A stretch of DNA of 64,000 nucleotides from Tetranychus cinnabarinus (Eukaryota > Arthropoda > Arachnida > Trombidiformes > Tetranychidae). Shown here piece by piece: positions 1 through 11,559 of the stretch. The stretch lies in assembly GCA_022266195.1 (NCBI GenBank), contig WHVY01000005.1, positions 2,418,001 through 2,482,000 on the forward strand, written 5' to 3'. The notes under the pieces were generated by a model. It was not told the origin of the DNA and did no database searches. It worked only from the letters and a program-made list of their open reading frames with translations. Position 1 is the stretch's first letter. Each line of letters opens with the position of its first letter. The translations under genes were made by a program, and so were the position numbers.

Positions 1-596
1 TCTAATGAAAATTTATTTTCTGTTCAATAAATGTTAAATTGGACTGCAATTCCAGTTGGCACAATAATAAGACAAAAATAAGAATTTTCAAAAGGCAAGG
101 AACTGTTTAAACTGACTAGAATACTTTAACTCTTGGTCATTTGATTGAATGGCAAACATTTTATCAAAAAATAATAACTCGATTACAGATATTCAAACCA
201 TCAAATTAATTCTTGAAAAATTGGTCAATCGATTCAATTCATGCTTCGATTACCGAAAAGGCTGAAATTTGCATGCATTAATCCCACTAATAGATGGCAG
301 CACTCTAAAGTGATGTCAAAACAGATTTCATTTTTTGATCACATTTTCATCTCATGGTCGTAATCTTCATCTACATTTTAATATAAATGAAAAATTATAA
401 TCAATTGTGCTCATTTGTTATTTATTTTAATATAGCTAACTATTAATTGAAGTTTTGATTCTCTCTACTCACTTGATTTGTTGAAAACAAGAGAGCGAAA
501 TTATTAGTAATCTTATTAATTTCAAATATTTATATTGAAATATTTTTTTTCTGTGCATCCTTCCTTACTTGATTTTGTTTATAAACCAATTTCATC

Positions 597-2417
597 ATGG
601 CTCCAAGTACAGATTCTAAAGATGAGTGTTGTTCTTTATACTCTATGTCATCTTCTCGTTTTGAAGAAGATGAAGAAGGTATTGGTTACGATGGTACTAA
701 CGAGGAACCTGAGACAGAGGATGATTTTAAAGATAAATTGGTGGCTGCAATGGACGCAACCTATTTGAAAGCTGCCAAGGCTCGTGTAACTGCTCTTGCT
801 GCTATACGTAAGGCCTTTGTATCTCGATACGCCCTTGAATTCGTTTCAGAAAGGTAAGATTCTTTACTCTCTGTGAAACTTGTTTGATTATGCATTTAAA
901 TTATCAATGTTTATGCTTATATTTTTTATATTTGTTTATTAACTTAAATTTTTAATTCTTATTTAGACGATCAACCATTTGTGATATAGTCGAAAGATGC
1001 ATCAAAAAAGGTAAAGGAGAAGAACAAGGTTCTGCCGCCCTTTTAGCGGCCATCGTTTGTGTATCCTTGGGATCTGGCGATGATACTGATGCTATTTTCA
1101 ATGAGTTAAAATCTACTATGATGACCATTCTAATGGACAAGAGCGTTGGAGCTAGTGTTAGATCTCATATTGCCACCTCTTTAGGTCTTTGTTGTTTCAT
1201 CGCTGGATCTGGTTCTGAAAGCTGTGACGAGATTCTTGAATCTCTCCACACATTATTCAGTGCATCATACTTCAAAGGTAACGGTGTAGCTCCCAATCTT
1301 GGCCCAGAAACAACAGCGCTTCATGCAGCTGCTCTTTATGCTTGGAGTCTTCTGTGCACCATTCAACCAGCCAGTTACGTTTCTCGATTCGCTGATAAAT
1401 ACTTATCTAAATTGATAGAGCTATTAGATAGTAGTGATGTTGAACTAAGAATAGCAGCTGGTGAAACAATCGCTGTCATCTTTGAGATTTGCCGTGAAGC
1501 TCGGATGGATATATCACCTAGCGCTGTTCTAACTGACAAACTACGACAATTAGCCACTGATAGTCAAAAGTTTAGAGCTAAGAAAGATAGAAAGAAGCAA
1601 CGTTCAAGCTTTCGAGATGTTCTCAAGTTCATTGAAGATGACGAATTACCTTCAGAGACTGTTAAATTTGGTCGCGAAAGATTATTTATTGACTCTTGGT
1701 GTCGTAGAAGACAGTACGATGCCTTCTGTCATGTTCTTGGATCTGGAATGAATCTTCATCTCAAAGAAAACGATCTTTTACGAGATGTTTTTGAATTAGG
1801 ACCTCCTTTACCAATAGATGAACCAGTTCAAAAAATCAGTAAATTTCAAAGGGTAAGTTCTCTATCATGTTGTTTTTCAATAGCTGAGCATGTGTCGTGT
1901 TTACTTATCGAAGTCAGTCATCAAACCAGTTTTTAATTTCGTTTTTTAGTTCAGTTAACTTGAACATAATTATACAGTTATTATGATTGCAGTAAAAAAC
2001 AAAGCAGTGTATTATAAAGCAGAAATTGCTTTTCCCGATTCAATCACTTTTAAGCTCTAAAAATCTAAAAGCTACAATTCAGTTCTATTTATTAGAATTG
2101 CAATAAGCTCGTCAGAATGCTCTATATGTTTAGTTATGATTTTTTCCGCTATTTCATCATTTTCCCTTTCATCATCACTATCGTTAAGAAAACCTCTTGA
2201 ATTTTTTCTGCCGATTTCGTTTTATTCCTTAACTATGGATCTTTGTCGATTTTTGTTTTTAACATGAGTGATTTCACTGTTGGACTATTCAATTGATTAA
2301 AATGTTTTTCTTTTTCTTTCTATCAATCTCAAGAAAATGGAAAACATAGCTTCATTTAAAGCACGAACCAAATCACGAGGAAAACAGCGGGATAAAAAAG
2401 TTGATGTACTTTGGTAG
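597..2417 (+). CDS. IFRD1: IFRD1/Tis7 orthologue (interferon-related developmental regulator), 3 exons
   Basis: Joined exons 597-853, 967-1852 and 2334-2417 give 408 residues; vertebrate IFRD1 is about 450. All three joins keep frame at GT-AG sites: AG/GTAAG then TTTAG at the first intron, AGG/GTAAG then CTCAAG at the second. The N-terminus is acidic and low complexity, followed by an all-helical ARM-like body. Family hallmarks near the C-terminus are SSFRDVLKFIEDDE, VKFGRERLFIDSW, VLGSGMNLHL and DVFELGPPLP. The short last exon supplies the conserved basic tail (SFKARTKSRGKQRDKK), which shows that reading on past 1852 into intron sequence would be wrong. IFRD proteins are transcriptional co-regulators working with Sin3/HDAC complexes and have been linked to stalled or inactive ribosomes; that is family knowledge. 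A possible AATAAA lies at 2587-2592. The start is the first ATG of the open frame. Identification is secure; expression is untested. Confidence 0.92.
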
Positions 2418-2586
2418 TAATTTAGCGTGAATACGAATTTTATTAAAGTGCCAATTTGAACTGCCATAAAATGGAAGCTGTACAATAATTATATTTTCAG
2501 GAGTTAAATCGAGATGTCTATTAAATTAAGAGTTTAATTTTTCGATGCTGCTCTCGTGATCTCAACGAATCAAGAAATGGATCATC

Positions 2587-2592
2587 AATAAA
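2587..2592 (+). terminator. candidate poly(A) signal of IFRD1
   Basis: AATAAA about 170 bases after the IFRD1 stop codon, in AT-rich sequence. The distance suits a short 3' UTR. There is no transcript support. Confidence 0.4.
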
Positions 2593-3979
2593 AGCCGAGA
2601 CATCTTTTCGAAAGCGAAATCAATTAGAGACTCAATTTAGACTTGAAATTGATGTGCTTGCTGTTTTTGACTTACATCAAAGAGAAAATTTTTGAGAAAA
2701 ATTTTTGTCCTGAGTTGAAACTTATTTTTCCTAAACTGAATCTTCAAGTTTTAACCATGATATTTTTTTACTCAAAGCTTGAAAAAAATTTTGAGCCTAC
2801 AACTTTGTTGTGCATTTTCTGGCCTCTTTAGGTATTTATTTTTTTTTATTTGTATTGTGTGACAGTTTCAAATTGTTTTCGCTGATTATATTTGGTCATG
2901 TGTAATTAATCTATATTACACATCTGAAATGAAAAGCCACGAGACAAATCCTTTGAAAGTAACATCATCATTCACTAGAATCAATGTTTTCATCTCTTTC
3001 TGTCTTCTATTGTAATTTTCGTTTATTTGCTTTGTCACTTATTGATATCTCTTTGATTTTCTTATCGGTTGCGTTTTCTGGTTTAAAAATATAATAAATG
3101 AAAAAATAAACCATTCAACTTTGTTCATTTCATTTCAGTTCTTTTCAATTCAAAGTTGATATTTAACCGAGTGTTTAATTTTCTGTTTAAATCATGCTCT
3201 TTAATGTTTACATTTGATCACGTTTTATTAAGTTGGCTGAGTAATTCATGACGTAAAGTTTCCATAAGAACTTAAATCACATCGGTTTCTTCCCATCAAG
3301 TTCAAGGTGACATTAATAAACTCGGAGCAAAGCCAAATTTAACATGATTAATACTGTTAATCATGCAACACAGAAGTAACCAGAGTCGACATAACATTAG
3401 AAGCAACATTTCATCAGCTAATCAGCGTTATATCAGCGTTTAATTGAACACTTTTCTTGATTGGTTTCTGGTTCACCAGGAAAAAAACCTGCTTCAACCT
3501 TCAATGAAAGGTTTCTATTGTTGATTAAGTAATTGTTTGACGTATCCAGAATCTTCCAACCTATTGAATCAGATTCTAAAATCAACCTTGAATTGGTTAT
3601 CAATCTTTTGAAGTTGTAAACATTCATTGATAACCCTGAAAGTAAAACGAAATAAAAAGACATGTTTAAATGACAATAAAATCAGTGAAAACTGTATCAT
3701 CTGAATAGCAACAGATTATTGACAACATTTCCTCTATCATGAACAAGAAAACAAACAAACATAATAGAGTAACATTTAAGTTATTCACATCACGATCTAA
3801 TCAATCATTAAACTATTTTCCTTCAACATTGACAATCTAAATACATCAAATTTAGATGATGAGAATGCATAAAGGAAACTATTGAGTAGCCAATACAATT
3901 AATAAATAATTATTGGTCGTTTACATAAAATATATAACAATCAGATCTTGCCTCACATTTCTGATGCAATATTTGATTG
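2593..3979. other. intergenic, no supported gene
   Basis: AT-rich sequence between IFRD1 and the protease. Both strands have short open frames. One on the minus strand (3433 to about 3640, preceded by a CTTTCAG acceptor-like site) could be a stray exon, but it resembles no family I know and has no partner exon. Nothing else stands out. Confidence 0.4.
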
Positions 3980-4961
3980 TCAACCGGAGGACTTGTTGTG
4001 AAATGCTTGATTGTTACAATAAAGAGCTTCTCTCGAGTTTTGATAGATCCACATTCCGTACGAAGATACTCTGGTGTAAACTCCTGGATAGCTTTTATGG
4101 CCACATTCAACGCCCCACGAAACCAAACCAACAATGTAAACTCTTCCTCTAATTTTGCTCATCAAAGGTCCACCCGAATCTCCTGAACAAGAATCATACG
4201 TGGAATCACCAGCACAGATGTGATCAATTGTTATCCTTGAATCAGTAAGAAGCTTTTGGCAAACATTCAATGGCCTTTCTCTAACAATCACTTCCATTAA
4301 TCGAGTTGATGTTTCTTTACCTTCACCCAATGAACCCCAACCAATTACCTTAAATGAACCAAAGCTTCGTTTCATGTTTCTTGGAGGTAAACATACTGGT
4401 CCAATGTTATTTGTAAAGGTAACATTCCTGTTCAACCGTATCAAAGCAATGTCATACCTTTGATGAGAAGAATTGGGTTCATACTTTTCATGGACAATAA
4501 TCTTATCAGCTGTGTATATTGAAGCATTTTGTAATTTGGTTAAATCATGAGCTCCTAGGATAATGCGTACATTTGATGGATCAACGTCGGTAAAACAGTG
4601 GCCAGCGGTTAAGATATATCGATTGTTTATCAGTGTTCCACCACAGAAGACATTCTGTAAATTACGATCAGAAATTCCAGCCATCCATCGGTAATTATTG
4701 GGAGTAGCTTCAGTTCCATTGACGATCTTTGAGTCAACACTTTCAATCCCACAATCTAAAAAAGTACACAGAGGAAAACACAAAGATTAATTGTTGCAAA
4801 GACGATAAGTGAATCTTATTTATTTGCAGCTTATTAACCTAAAAGATTAAGAATCAATATCAATAATTTGAGTTATTATTGTACTTACCACAGTTCAATT
4901 TTTCATAGCTGAGAGATGAATACACTTTAGTGAATAAAAGTATCAAAGTTATTGCCAACAT
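3980..4961 (-). CDS. secreted trypsin-like serine protease (S1 family), 2 exons
   Basis: Exons 4961-4889 and 4755-3980 join in phase 1 (TGTG/GTAAGT to TTTTAG/AT) to give 282 residues. Residues 1-17 form a hydrophobic signal peptide. A short pro-region with a Cys pair ends at Lys34, and the mature protease starts IVNG (35-38). The catalytic triad is complete: His77 in LTAGHC, Asp126 in YDIALIRL, Ser218 in GDSGGPL. Asp212, six residues before the serine, is the S1-pocket residue of trypsins, so cleavage after Lys or Arg is expected. CGGTLI, VIGWG, SWGVECG and PGVYTRV are standard S1 landmarks. The zymogen is probably cut by another trypsin-like enzyme. Its role (digestion, haemolymph cascade or cuticle) cannot be told from sequence. 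No CLIP domain is visible. Confidence 0.9.
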
Positions 4962-6650
4962 GGTACAAAAATGAAACTTATCAAGAGCCAATCTATAAAT
5001 CTAATGTAACATTGAAACTGGTTGAGTAGTTATTTAACAATTATTGGAGGCCAAGCTTTCATGATATTGTGAAATTATGTTAGCTTTAATTAAAACAGTT
5101 CTGAGTACTTAATTAATTTGCAGACTGATAAATCAGTTGACTCGTTATGGCTGATTATCAGTATATTGTTTGTAAAATACATTAACATTAAATAACTGTT
5201 TCTACTTTTAGCGTGAAAGTTTCTTCAATGAATAACTTTACAAGCAAAATGAACTAAAAGTTGCTTTTTAAAGCCTACTTGCATAAAGATTTTTAATTGT
5301 CTCCATGGATTTGGTAACAATATGATAACCATTTTTATCAAACTTAAAATTCAACCAACTATTAATATGCCATTAGAATGTATAAATCTTATTCAAAGTC
5401 ATCTGTGATGAATTAATTTATACTCAATGGACTTAACACGTTACCTCTATCATGCGACTGCCCTAATCAAATTACCTTTCAGTTTGCGCTTTTAATTTCT
5501 TTCTTTCAAACAGTTAATTTAATATTAGATTACATCTCATCCTAAGAGCTGAATGCCGATTGTAGTCAAAACCTAGGATTGTGACAAAAGATAAAGACGA
5601 CAAGTTTGGCAAAGAAACGAGTTACACTCTGGACCAATCCTCTCTTCGATTATCACTAATCACTAATTGGGATAATTGATGTTATATTAAATCGATCAAG
5701 TTTACACACCAATTGGAAAAGTATTTACAATTTAAATGGTAGCCTTGATCAGGATCAAGTCAGGGTAAACAAGTGGAAAACTCTTTTGTGTTCTCAGGTT
5801 TTATATGAAAGCCAGCTGAATCTACCTTCGATGGGATAAACTTTGGAATGATTTGTGTAAGATGTTTCGATAATAATTTACGGTTCAACTGTTCTCATAT
5901 TGTTTCATTGATATGGTTAATATTTCTCTAGAGAAATATCTGACAAATAATCACCACTCGGTCAATATGGTGAACCTGGTTGATACTCTTCAATCCCTTC
6001 TGATGACCATGGTGGACATGTTAATAATAATGATTGTAATGAAGGTAATAATAATAATGGTGATAGTGAAGCTATTCATTGTGAATATTATATTGTGGAA
6101 ATGGAAAGACAAGAAGCAAGAAGAAAAAATGAATTAAGCCTAATAACATGTAGTGTTTCCTTCTCACTGCTGTTTCCAGTTAATGGAAGGTGGAGTCTCG
6201 TTTTGTTTTGAAACTGATCGTATTATTTCCAAGGGGATTGATGAAAATCCAATTGCTACGAAGAAGCGTGTTGCTAGACTATTAAAGATGATTAACTTGT
6301 GAGAAGGTAATCATCAAACAAAGAGAGAGTCAACAGAACCAGAAAACGAATTCACCTATTTCTTGGTTCACCTTAGCCTTTCTCTTCATCTTATCACTTG
6401 TCTGGTCAGTTTCTTATTAGAAAATACTTGTCGCTAGTTCATTTGCTCAATTAACCAGCCAACCTAACCATTTTGAACTTAATTCAGTTGATTTTGCATC
6501 TCTCAAACTCATCCTTAGGTGCTAAATACTACAACTATTTCTTGGCTCTCCTTTGAAGGCGATGAATAGTGGACTTGATTGTTGGTTAGCATTTTCATCC
6601 CCATTCTCATCATTTTCACACTTTTGTAACATTTTAATTGATCCAATATC
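4962..6650. other. intergenic, with possible exon debris at about 5990-6303 (+)
   Basis: Mostly AT-rich and featureless. Between 5990 and 6303 the plus strand has two protein-like stretches. One is Asn/Asp-rich and ends in a charged helix (EYYIVEMERQEARRKNE). The other runs from ATG 6183 to TGA 6303 (frame reading MEGGVSFCFETDRII), preceded by a good pyrimidine tract and CAG at about 6179. The two do not join into one frame by an obvious intron, and a stop (TGA) interrupts the upstream part. I do not recognise the protein. It could be a broken gene or chance coding. Confidence 0.25.
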
Positions 6651-7962
6651 ATGGGCTGTCGTTTAAGTAAATCTTACCTAACAATCATTGAATCTTCCCA
6701 AAACAACGTAATGAACACTCAAACTATTGAATTGATTAAAGACGCTCATGAGTTGCTCTATTTTCTCAGGGATGATAATCATTCCGATTACAAATGTATC
6801 TTCGTTTTTGGTAAGTAACAATATTCAATGTACCAATTGAGTTATTAATTTTAGCTTTTTTCATTTCTCTATCTTTTAAGGTGGTTATGGTTCCAACAAA
6901 GGTGAATTTATATTTGATTTACTCAACGATGATTTAAAGCGAGGAGAAAGAGTTAAAGATCAATTTGGTTGGCATTATGTTTACCTGGATGTCGAGGAGT
7001 TGATCATTAAAAATATTAAAACTCGCGTCAGACAATTGACAGGATCTCTGGACCAGGAGAACGAGGAAAGTGAAGAGATGAAACAAAATGCTGATGAAAA
7101 CACTGAAAGTGATACAAAGCAAATAGTCGAAGATGTTGACAGTGAGAAAAAAGACGATCAAGAGGAACCACATTCAGTCCAGACTGAGGTTGAAAGTATC
7201 AATGATACGTCCATGTCATTAATTGATTTACCAGAAGAGGTTAATAACAATCCTTCAAGGAAATCATCGAAAGAGTTGTTGGCTGAAGCTGATGATGGTC
7301 GTTGGGAAGATACTGGATTCTTGAAGAAATATTTCAGTGAATTAGCAAATGTGATTACCAACAATTGGGTTCGACAGTTGATTGAGAAGGAAATTGTTTG
7401 TTTTGATGTTAACGATTCAAAATCAAAATACATCATCAACTTGGTGCCCAATCGGATAAACCTATTCCGTGATTGCCTTTACCTGAAACAAGGACCAAAT
7501 TTTGTTAACTTTGATTACGATTATGTTGCTGTTAACCTAATCAGAGCTGATCAAACACGAAAAGATTTGGATCTTATTCTTGATTTTCACAGTTACGAGG
7601 ATATAAGTGACTACTTTGTTGAATATTTTAGATCAATCAATAAACTGATTGAGGTTAAAATTGAAACTAAAAAGATGGAACCAAAGTTAAAAATAACTCG
7701 CCACTCAACAGCAGTTAAAATTAAAAATTGTCAACAACTAGAAGAGCTGATTAAAAATCAACCTAAAAATGAAACAATTGAGGTTGACATCAGTGAATTT
7801 ACAGATATCTTGGATCGTAAAGGTTCACTGGTTTTTTTGCTCGATAATCAAATTGATACTGGCCGAGAAATTATTGCAATTGATTCAAGTGAAACTGATG
7901 TTAAAGCAATTCGTAATTTTGTCCATTTTTATTGCCAAATAAAGGATAGTTTAGATCATTAA
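6651..7962 (+). CDS. acylated adenylate-kinase-like protein with altered P-loop, 2 exons
   Basis: Exons 6651-6810 and 6881-7962 join in phase 1 (G/GTAAGT, TTTTAAG/GT), giving 413 residues. The start is chosen because it yields MGCRLSKS, a typical N-myristoylation (Gly2) and palmitoylation (Cys3) signal, so the protein is probably membrane-tethered. Residues 51-61 read FVFGGYGSNKG. Adenylate kinases have GGPGSGKGT at this place, so Pro is Tyr, the second loop Gly is Asn, and the Thr/Ser after KG is replaced by Glu. The following LDVEELI resembles the STGDLLR helix of nucleoside monophosphate kinases. An acidic, low-complexity linker (about 92-150, rich in Glu/Asp) interrupts the fold. No later LID or Arg motifs were recognised. 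It is likely a divergent or inactive member of the adenylate kinase superfamily. Function is unknown and the family call is inference. AATAAA at 8094-8099. Confidence 0.7.
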
Positions 7963-8093
7963 TTGATATCAAAACTCGGTTACGGCATTAATTTTGGCCT
8001 TTTATAGTCATTAAATTTATTGGATCATCCATTTCATCTTGTTTTCAGCTTTTGTTAATTTTTTTTTCAACCATTGTAAATTGTTATGACCAA

Positions 8094-8099
8094 AATAAA
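8094..8099 (+). terminator. candidate poly(A) signal of the adenylate-kinase-like gene
   Basis: AATAAA 132 bases after the stop codon at 7962, at the end of a T-rich 3' region. Confidence 0.45.
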
Positions 8100-8512
8100 T
8101 TGCATAGAATCTGAAACTTACTAAATTTATCTGTGATGGATTGATCTTTGAGTAATAATCATTGGACATAATTTATTTCATAATAAAACGTTTGATTAAT
8201 ATGCATGATTGGTGTTCATTTGAGTATGATTTACACAATTCATTTTGTAACAGCAATCAAATTAAGTAGTCACTTTTAATGTTCGTTCGTATTAATGTGC
8301 AATTAGTATCTGTTTAGCAAATTAATCTGATATTTGAATATCTTTATCGTTAAGTGTTATTATTAATTAACAATTAAACCATCTGACTGGGAAAATAAAT
8401 TATCAATATTACCGCCAAACTAACAATTAGATTGTCACATTGTATCATGTGAATAACCAATGGCTGTATCTCTTAAAGAGAGTGAGCGAAGACTTTGCTC
8501 TTTATTAGTAAC

Positions 8513-8520
8513 TATATAAA
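8513..8520 (+). promoter_or_regulatory. TATA box of APIP gene
   Basis: TATATAAA lies 72-79 bases before the APIP start codon. Initiation about 30 bases downstream would leave a 5' UTR of roughly 45 bases. Position and sequence fit a core promoter; there is no start-site evidence. Confidence 0.5.
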
Positions 8521-8591
8521 TCTTTCTGTGATTTAATAAATTGAATTATTTTTCCAGTTTTGCTTCGTTTTTCAACATTTGTGAATAAATC

Positions 8592-9272
8592 ATGGATTTA
8601 ACAAAAGCCACTATTAGCTCCAAAGAGGCTCCAATCGAAACTGACCCAAAGAGATTAATTCCTTACCTATGTAATAATTTCTATCGCCTTGGCTGGGTCT
8701 CTGGTACCGGTGGAGGTATGAGTATCAAAATAAGCAATAAGATTTACATTGCTCCATCAGGTGTTCAAAAGGAAATGATGCGACCAGAGGATATATTTGT
8801 GATTGACGCTGTAGGTGAAATTATTGAAAAGCCGCTAAACTGTAATTTGTCAATGAGTGAGTGTACACCATTATTTCTTAACGCTTATCGAATGCGAAAT
8901 GCCGGAGCCGTTATACATTCTCATTCAATTAACTCCAATCTGGTTACTGTGATAACACCTGGAACCGAGTTCAGAATCACCAGACAAGAAATGATTAAAG
9001 GGATAAGAAAAGGATCCGCCTTAGTGTCTCATAGAAACGATGAAACCTTAATCGTACCTATAATTGAAAATACTTGCTATGAGCGTGAGTTAACTGAAAA
9101 GATGGCTGATGCAATTAGGAAATATCCTGATACAAATGCAGTTCTTGTTCGGAGACATGGTGTCTATGTTTGGGGCCCGTCTTGGCAAGGAGCGAAAACT
9201 ATGGCTGAATGCTATGAATATTTGTTTGAAATTGCCGTAGAAATGAGAAAGTTAAATATGCGTTATGATTAA
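8592..9272 (+). CDS. APIP: methylthioribulose-1-phosphate dehydratase (APIP)
   Basis: A single exon of 226 residues, close to the usual length of this family. It belongs to the class II aldolase/adducin fold and acts in the cytosolic methionine salvage pathway, dehydrating 5-methylthioribulose-1-phosphate to the diketo product. Visible motifs: YRLGWVSGTGGGMS near residue 31, KEMMRPEDIFVID at 60-72, zinc ligands His109 and His111 in IHSHS, the conserved Cys91 (SECTPLF), Glu133 in RQEMIKGI as the likely catalytic acid, and the third zinc ligand His189 in VRRHGVYVWG. All active-site positions are present, so an active enzyme is expected. A TATA box precedes it and AATAAA follows at 9377. It converges with the L43 gene on the other strand. 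Confidence 0.95.
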   Translation: MDLTKATISSKEAPIETDPKRLIPYLCNNFYRLGWVSGTGGGMSIKISNKIYIAPSGVQKEMMRPEDIFVIDAVGEIIEKPLNCNLSMSECTPLFLNAYRMRNAGAVIHSHSINSNLVTVITPGTEFRITRQEMIKGIRKGSALVSHRNDETLIVPIIENTCYERELTEKMADAIRKYPDTNAVLVRRHGVYVWGPSWQGAKTMAECYEYLFEIAVEMRKLNMRYD

Positions 9273-9376
9273 ATGATTTTATCTCACTTCACCTTTTTAT
9301 GTCTTAATCTGATCCAGCAATAGCGTATACAAATCACTATGACCTATGTCCTGTCATCTATGTGTACATGTTTTTC

Positions 9377-9382
9377 AATAAA
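9377..9382 (+). terminator. poly(A) signal of APIP
   Basis: AATAAA about 105 bases after the APIP stop, followed by a T-rich stretch. This is the usual arrangement for a 3' end. Confidence 0.55.
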
Positions 9383-9872
9383 CGAAAATTTTATTTTAGG
9401 ATATCAGATTTTTATTTTTTTAACTAATACATAAAAAGAAATCTTCAATCCAAAATTCTAAGACATTTGTGGATAGAAAATTTAAATGAACATTTGATAA
9501 TCAAATTAGACATAAATTGAATTTATTTAACAAGTCATCAGAAAATTGCAAGGCAAAATAGAAGTTTCGAGCATCAGTTGGCGAAAAAATTCCCAAATTC
9601 CTTCAGCAATGATTGTGGGTTGGATCTTAGTTCAATTGTTGACAAAAGCTGAGTGAGGAAATGACGGATATGAAATTGAGATGCTTCGATAGCTACAACG
9701 ACAATGACATAGCTACGTTGACTAGCCTCAAGCCCTTTAATATCAAATTGATAAAAAATGAATTCCAAACAATTCTTTCATCGTTCATTTGAACTAAGTG
9801 TACCCGTCCGTTCTTTTTACTACTAAGGATGAATGATTTAAAAACTGTATCAGCTCATCAGTTACTAGCTAA
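9383..9872. other. gap between convergent APIP and L43; possible relic coding segment on minus strand
   Basis: The minus strand is open from 9777 to 9574 with protein-like content (for example VVVAIEASQFHIRHFLTQLL). It has no ATG in frame, a TGA directly upstream and no clear acceptor. The pattern faintly recalls the C-terminal half of Pcc1/LAGE3, a KEOPS subunit, but that is weak. It may be a broken gene or part of the L43 3' UTR. Confidence 0.25.
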
Positions 9873-10590
9873 TCATTCTTCATTTCCAAACAAAATATTT
9901 TGGAGTTTACCCTCAGCTTGCATTCGCAGCAACTGTTCAGTAGCTGATATTTTCAATGGTATATGTTTGCCTCTTTCTTCATTGGGTAACGGTGTGACAT
10001 TTATTTCACTAGGTGTGTTCAAAAATGGATTCCATGCACCTTGAATAGATGGCCAAGCAGTTCTAACATCTTTAACAAATTTACGAATAGGTTCTCCAGA
10101 GCGTTTAGTATGAAAATCAACCCATAACTTAATATGTTCAGAAGACATTCCATGTAAAGCCATCCAATGATAACTTCCGTTTAGATATTCACAAACCATA
10201 ACAGGAGCTTTATGTCTTCTTGGTTTAAGATAAACAACCACACCAGGGTTGGTTCGACAATAATCGACCAGTTCCGTTTCAATATAATCCCGAGTACCTT
10301 TACTACCTATTCCCCATTTGCAAAACTTCAGAGTTACTCGTTGCAATTGACAAACATACCTGAAATGAGAGAAGATTGAATGAGTAAAACATAAATTAGA
10401 ACCAACAAATGCTAATCAAATTTGACAATCAAAGTTAGGTAAATTGTAAAAGACGCTCTCACCTTCCAAAGCCCTGGTAAGGAGCATTTTCTATATGCCC
10501 ATTCAATTGAACACTTTCGTTACCAAAGCTCCATAGGTCACAATATTTAGGATGAATATAATGATTTGGAAGCTTATACTTCCCTCTCAT
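9873..10590 (-). CDS. MRPL43: mitochondrial large-subunit ribosomal protein mL43, 2 exons
   Basis: Exons 10590-10463 and 10359-9873 join in phase 2 (GGAAG/GTGAG, TTTCAG/GTATG) and give 204 residues. The first exon is needed to rebuild the conserved block NAPYQGFGRYVCQLQRVTLKFC. Then come GTRDYIETELVDYCRTNPGVVVY, KPRRHKAPVMVCEYLNG and the C-terminal WPSIQGAWNPF, all signatures of the L51/S25/CI-B8 thioredoxin-like fold found in mL43. The protein sits in the mitochondrial ribosome large subunit. The N-terminus (RGKYKLPNHYIHPKY) is longer than in vertebrates and partly basic, as an import signal could be. The 204 residues exceed the usual 150-215 range only slightly or not at all. Identity is secure. 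Confidence 0.9.
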
Positions 10591-10692
10591 GGTGTAGATT
10601 ATCTGAAAATGCTATTTAGACAAATTTAATAGAAATTAAGTTAGAAATTAAATCTAAAACATTTTAAAGATGCATTTTAACACACATGTTTT

Positions 10693-10714
10693 ACACAGGA
10701 GTCTAGAAATGCAA
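10693..10714. repeat. left arm of inverted repeat flanking a 1 kb segment
   Basis: The reverse complement of this 22-base segment matches 11650-11671 at 20 of 22 positions (core TTGCATTTCTAG then CTCCTGT). The two arms enclose about 930 bases containing a tRNA-like element. Confidence 0.5.
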
Positions 10715-10889
10715 GTTTATTGGTAATCAAATGGGGTGTGCGCCAAGTGGCGACACTGTTCGCTGCATGTGCGAACTACAAGTGTGTATCATATTACATA
10801 TTCATTTTTACAAGCAATGCTTGTTTACAATATTTCATTAAGAGAGGAAAGACAGAAGAGAGGAGAGAAAGAGAGGAGAAACCAATAGG

Positions 10890-10966
10890 GCCAGAGAGAG
10901 ACTCGAACCCGGGTTTTCATGTGGGATTGTCCAACGCCCTAACCACTGGGCTATGCAAAGGCACCC
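10890..10966 (-). repeat. tRNA-derived element (SINE-like)
   Basis: Read on the minus strand, this has a pol III A-box-like stretch (TAGCCCAGTGGTTAGGGCG, 10953-10935) followed 25 bases later by a B-box-like GGGTTCGAGTC (10910-10900). The T-stem around the B box pairs poorly (CCGGG against CTCTC) and no acceptor stem forms, so it is not a functional tRNA gene. A GA-rich simple repeat follows at 10840-10890. Its leading bases GGGTGCCTTTGCAT recur at 11642-11655 without the tRNA part. Best read as a tRNA-derived retroposon head or a decayed tRNA pseudogene. Confidence 0.5.
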
Positions 10967-11559
10967 GACTCTACGCATGCTCGTGTACTTTAACTTTTTG
11001 CGAACATTTTAAATCATTTTGCAGGTTTACTTAATGATTTTAAATTACAATAAGTTAATCAGTTAATATTAGGTTTGGAAACATTGAGCTTATTTTGCTT
11101 GTTAAGAAGTCTAATTAGCTTCACAAAAATATATATTATTATGAGTTTTTCAGCAAATTTAGGCGATCCCCCACAATTCCCCCACTTTAATCGTACCTGG
11201 CCTGAAGATTATAAAAGTATTTTTAGAGTTAATTTTGATATAAAAATATGGTAAGAATTGATGATTGGAGCCGCTTCATCAATTCTTAACCAAAAAATAA
11301 TCAAAAGGCTGTATTGATAAGAAGTTAGAACTAATAGAAATGAGACAATCTAATTTGATTCAATATTTCAAATGAATTCTCATTTCTGTTAAGAATATGC
11401 GATATTTATCAATAGAAAATTTTGTCTTTTGGAGATCTAAAATGCAAAATTTTATCCTGAAAATCAACAAAATTAATTCAAATATCTTGCAATTGATTGC
11501 AATTATTAACTTTTTGAATGTTAGCAAAAAGTTAAAGTACTTGAGCATGCTCAAAATGA

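Noticed and set aside
3433..3663. Minus-strand frame with an acceptor-like CTTTCAG
   Set aside because: No partner exon, no donor that would join it to the protease, and no family resemblance; kept only as a remark on the intergenic stretch.
9574..9777. Minus-strand protein-like segment faintly like Pcc1/LAGE3
   Set aside because: No start codon, an upstream stop and only a half-length, weak similarity.
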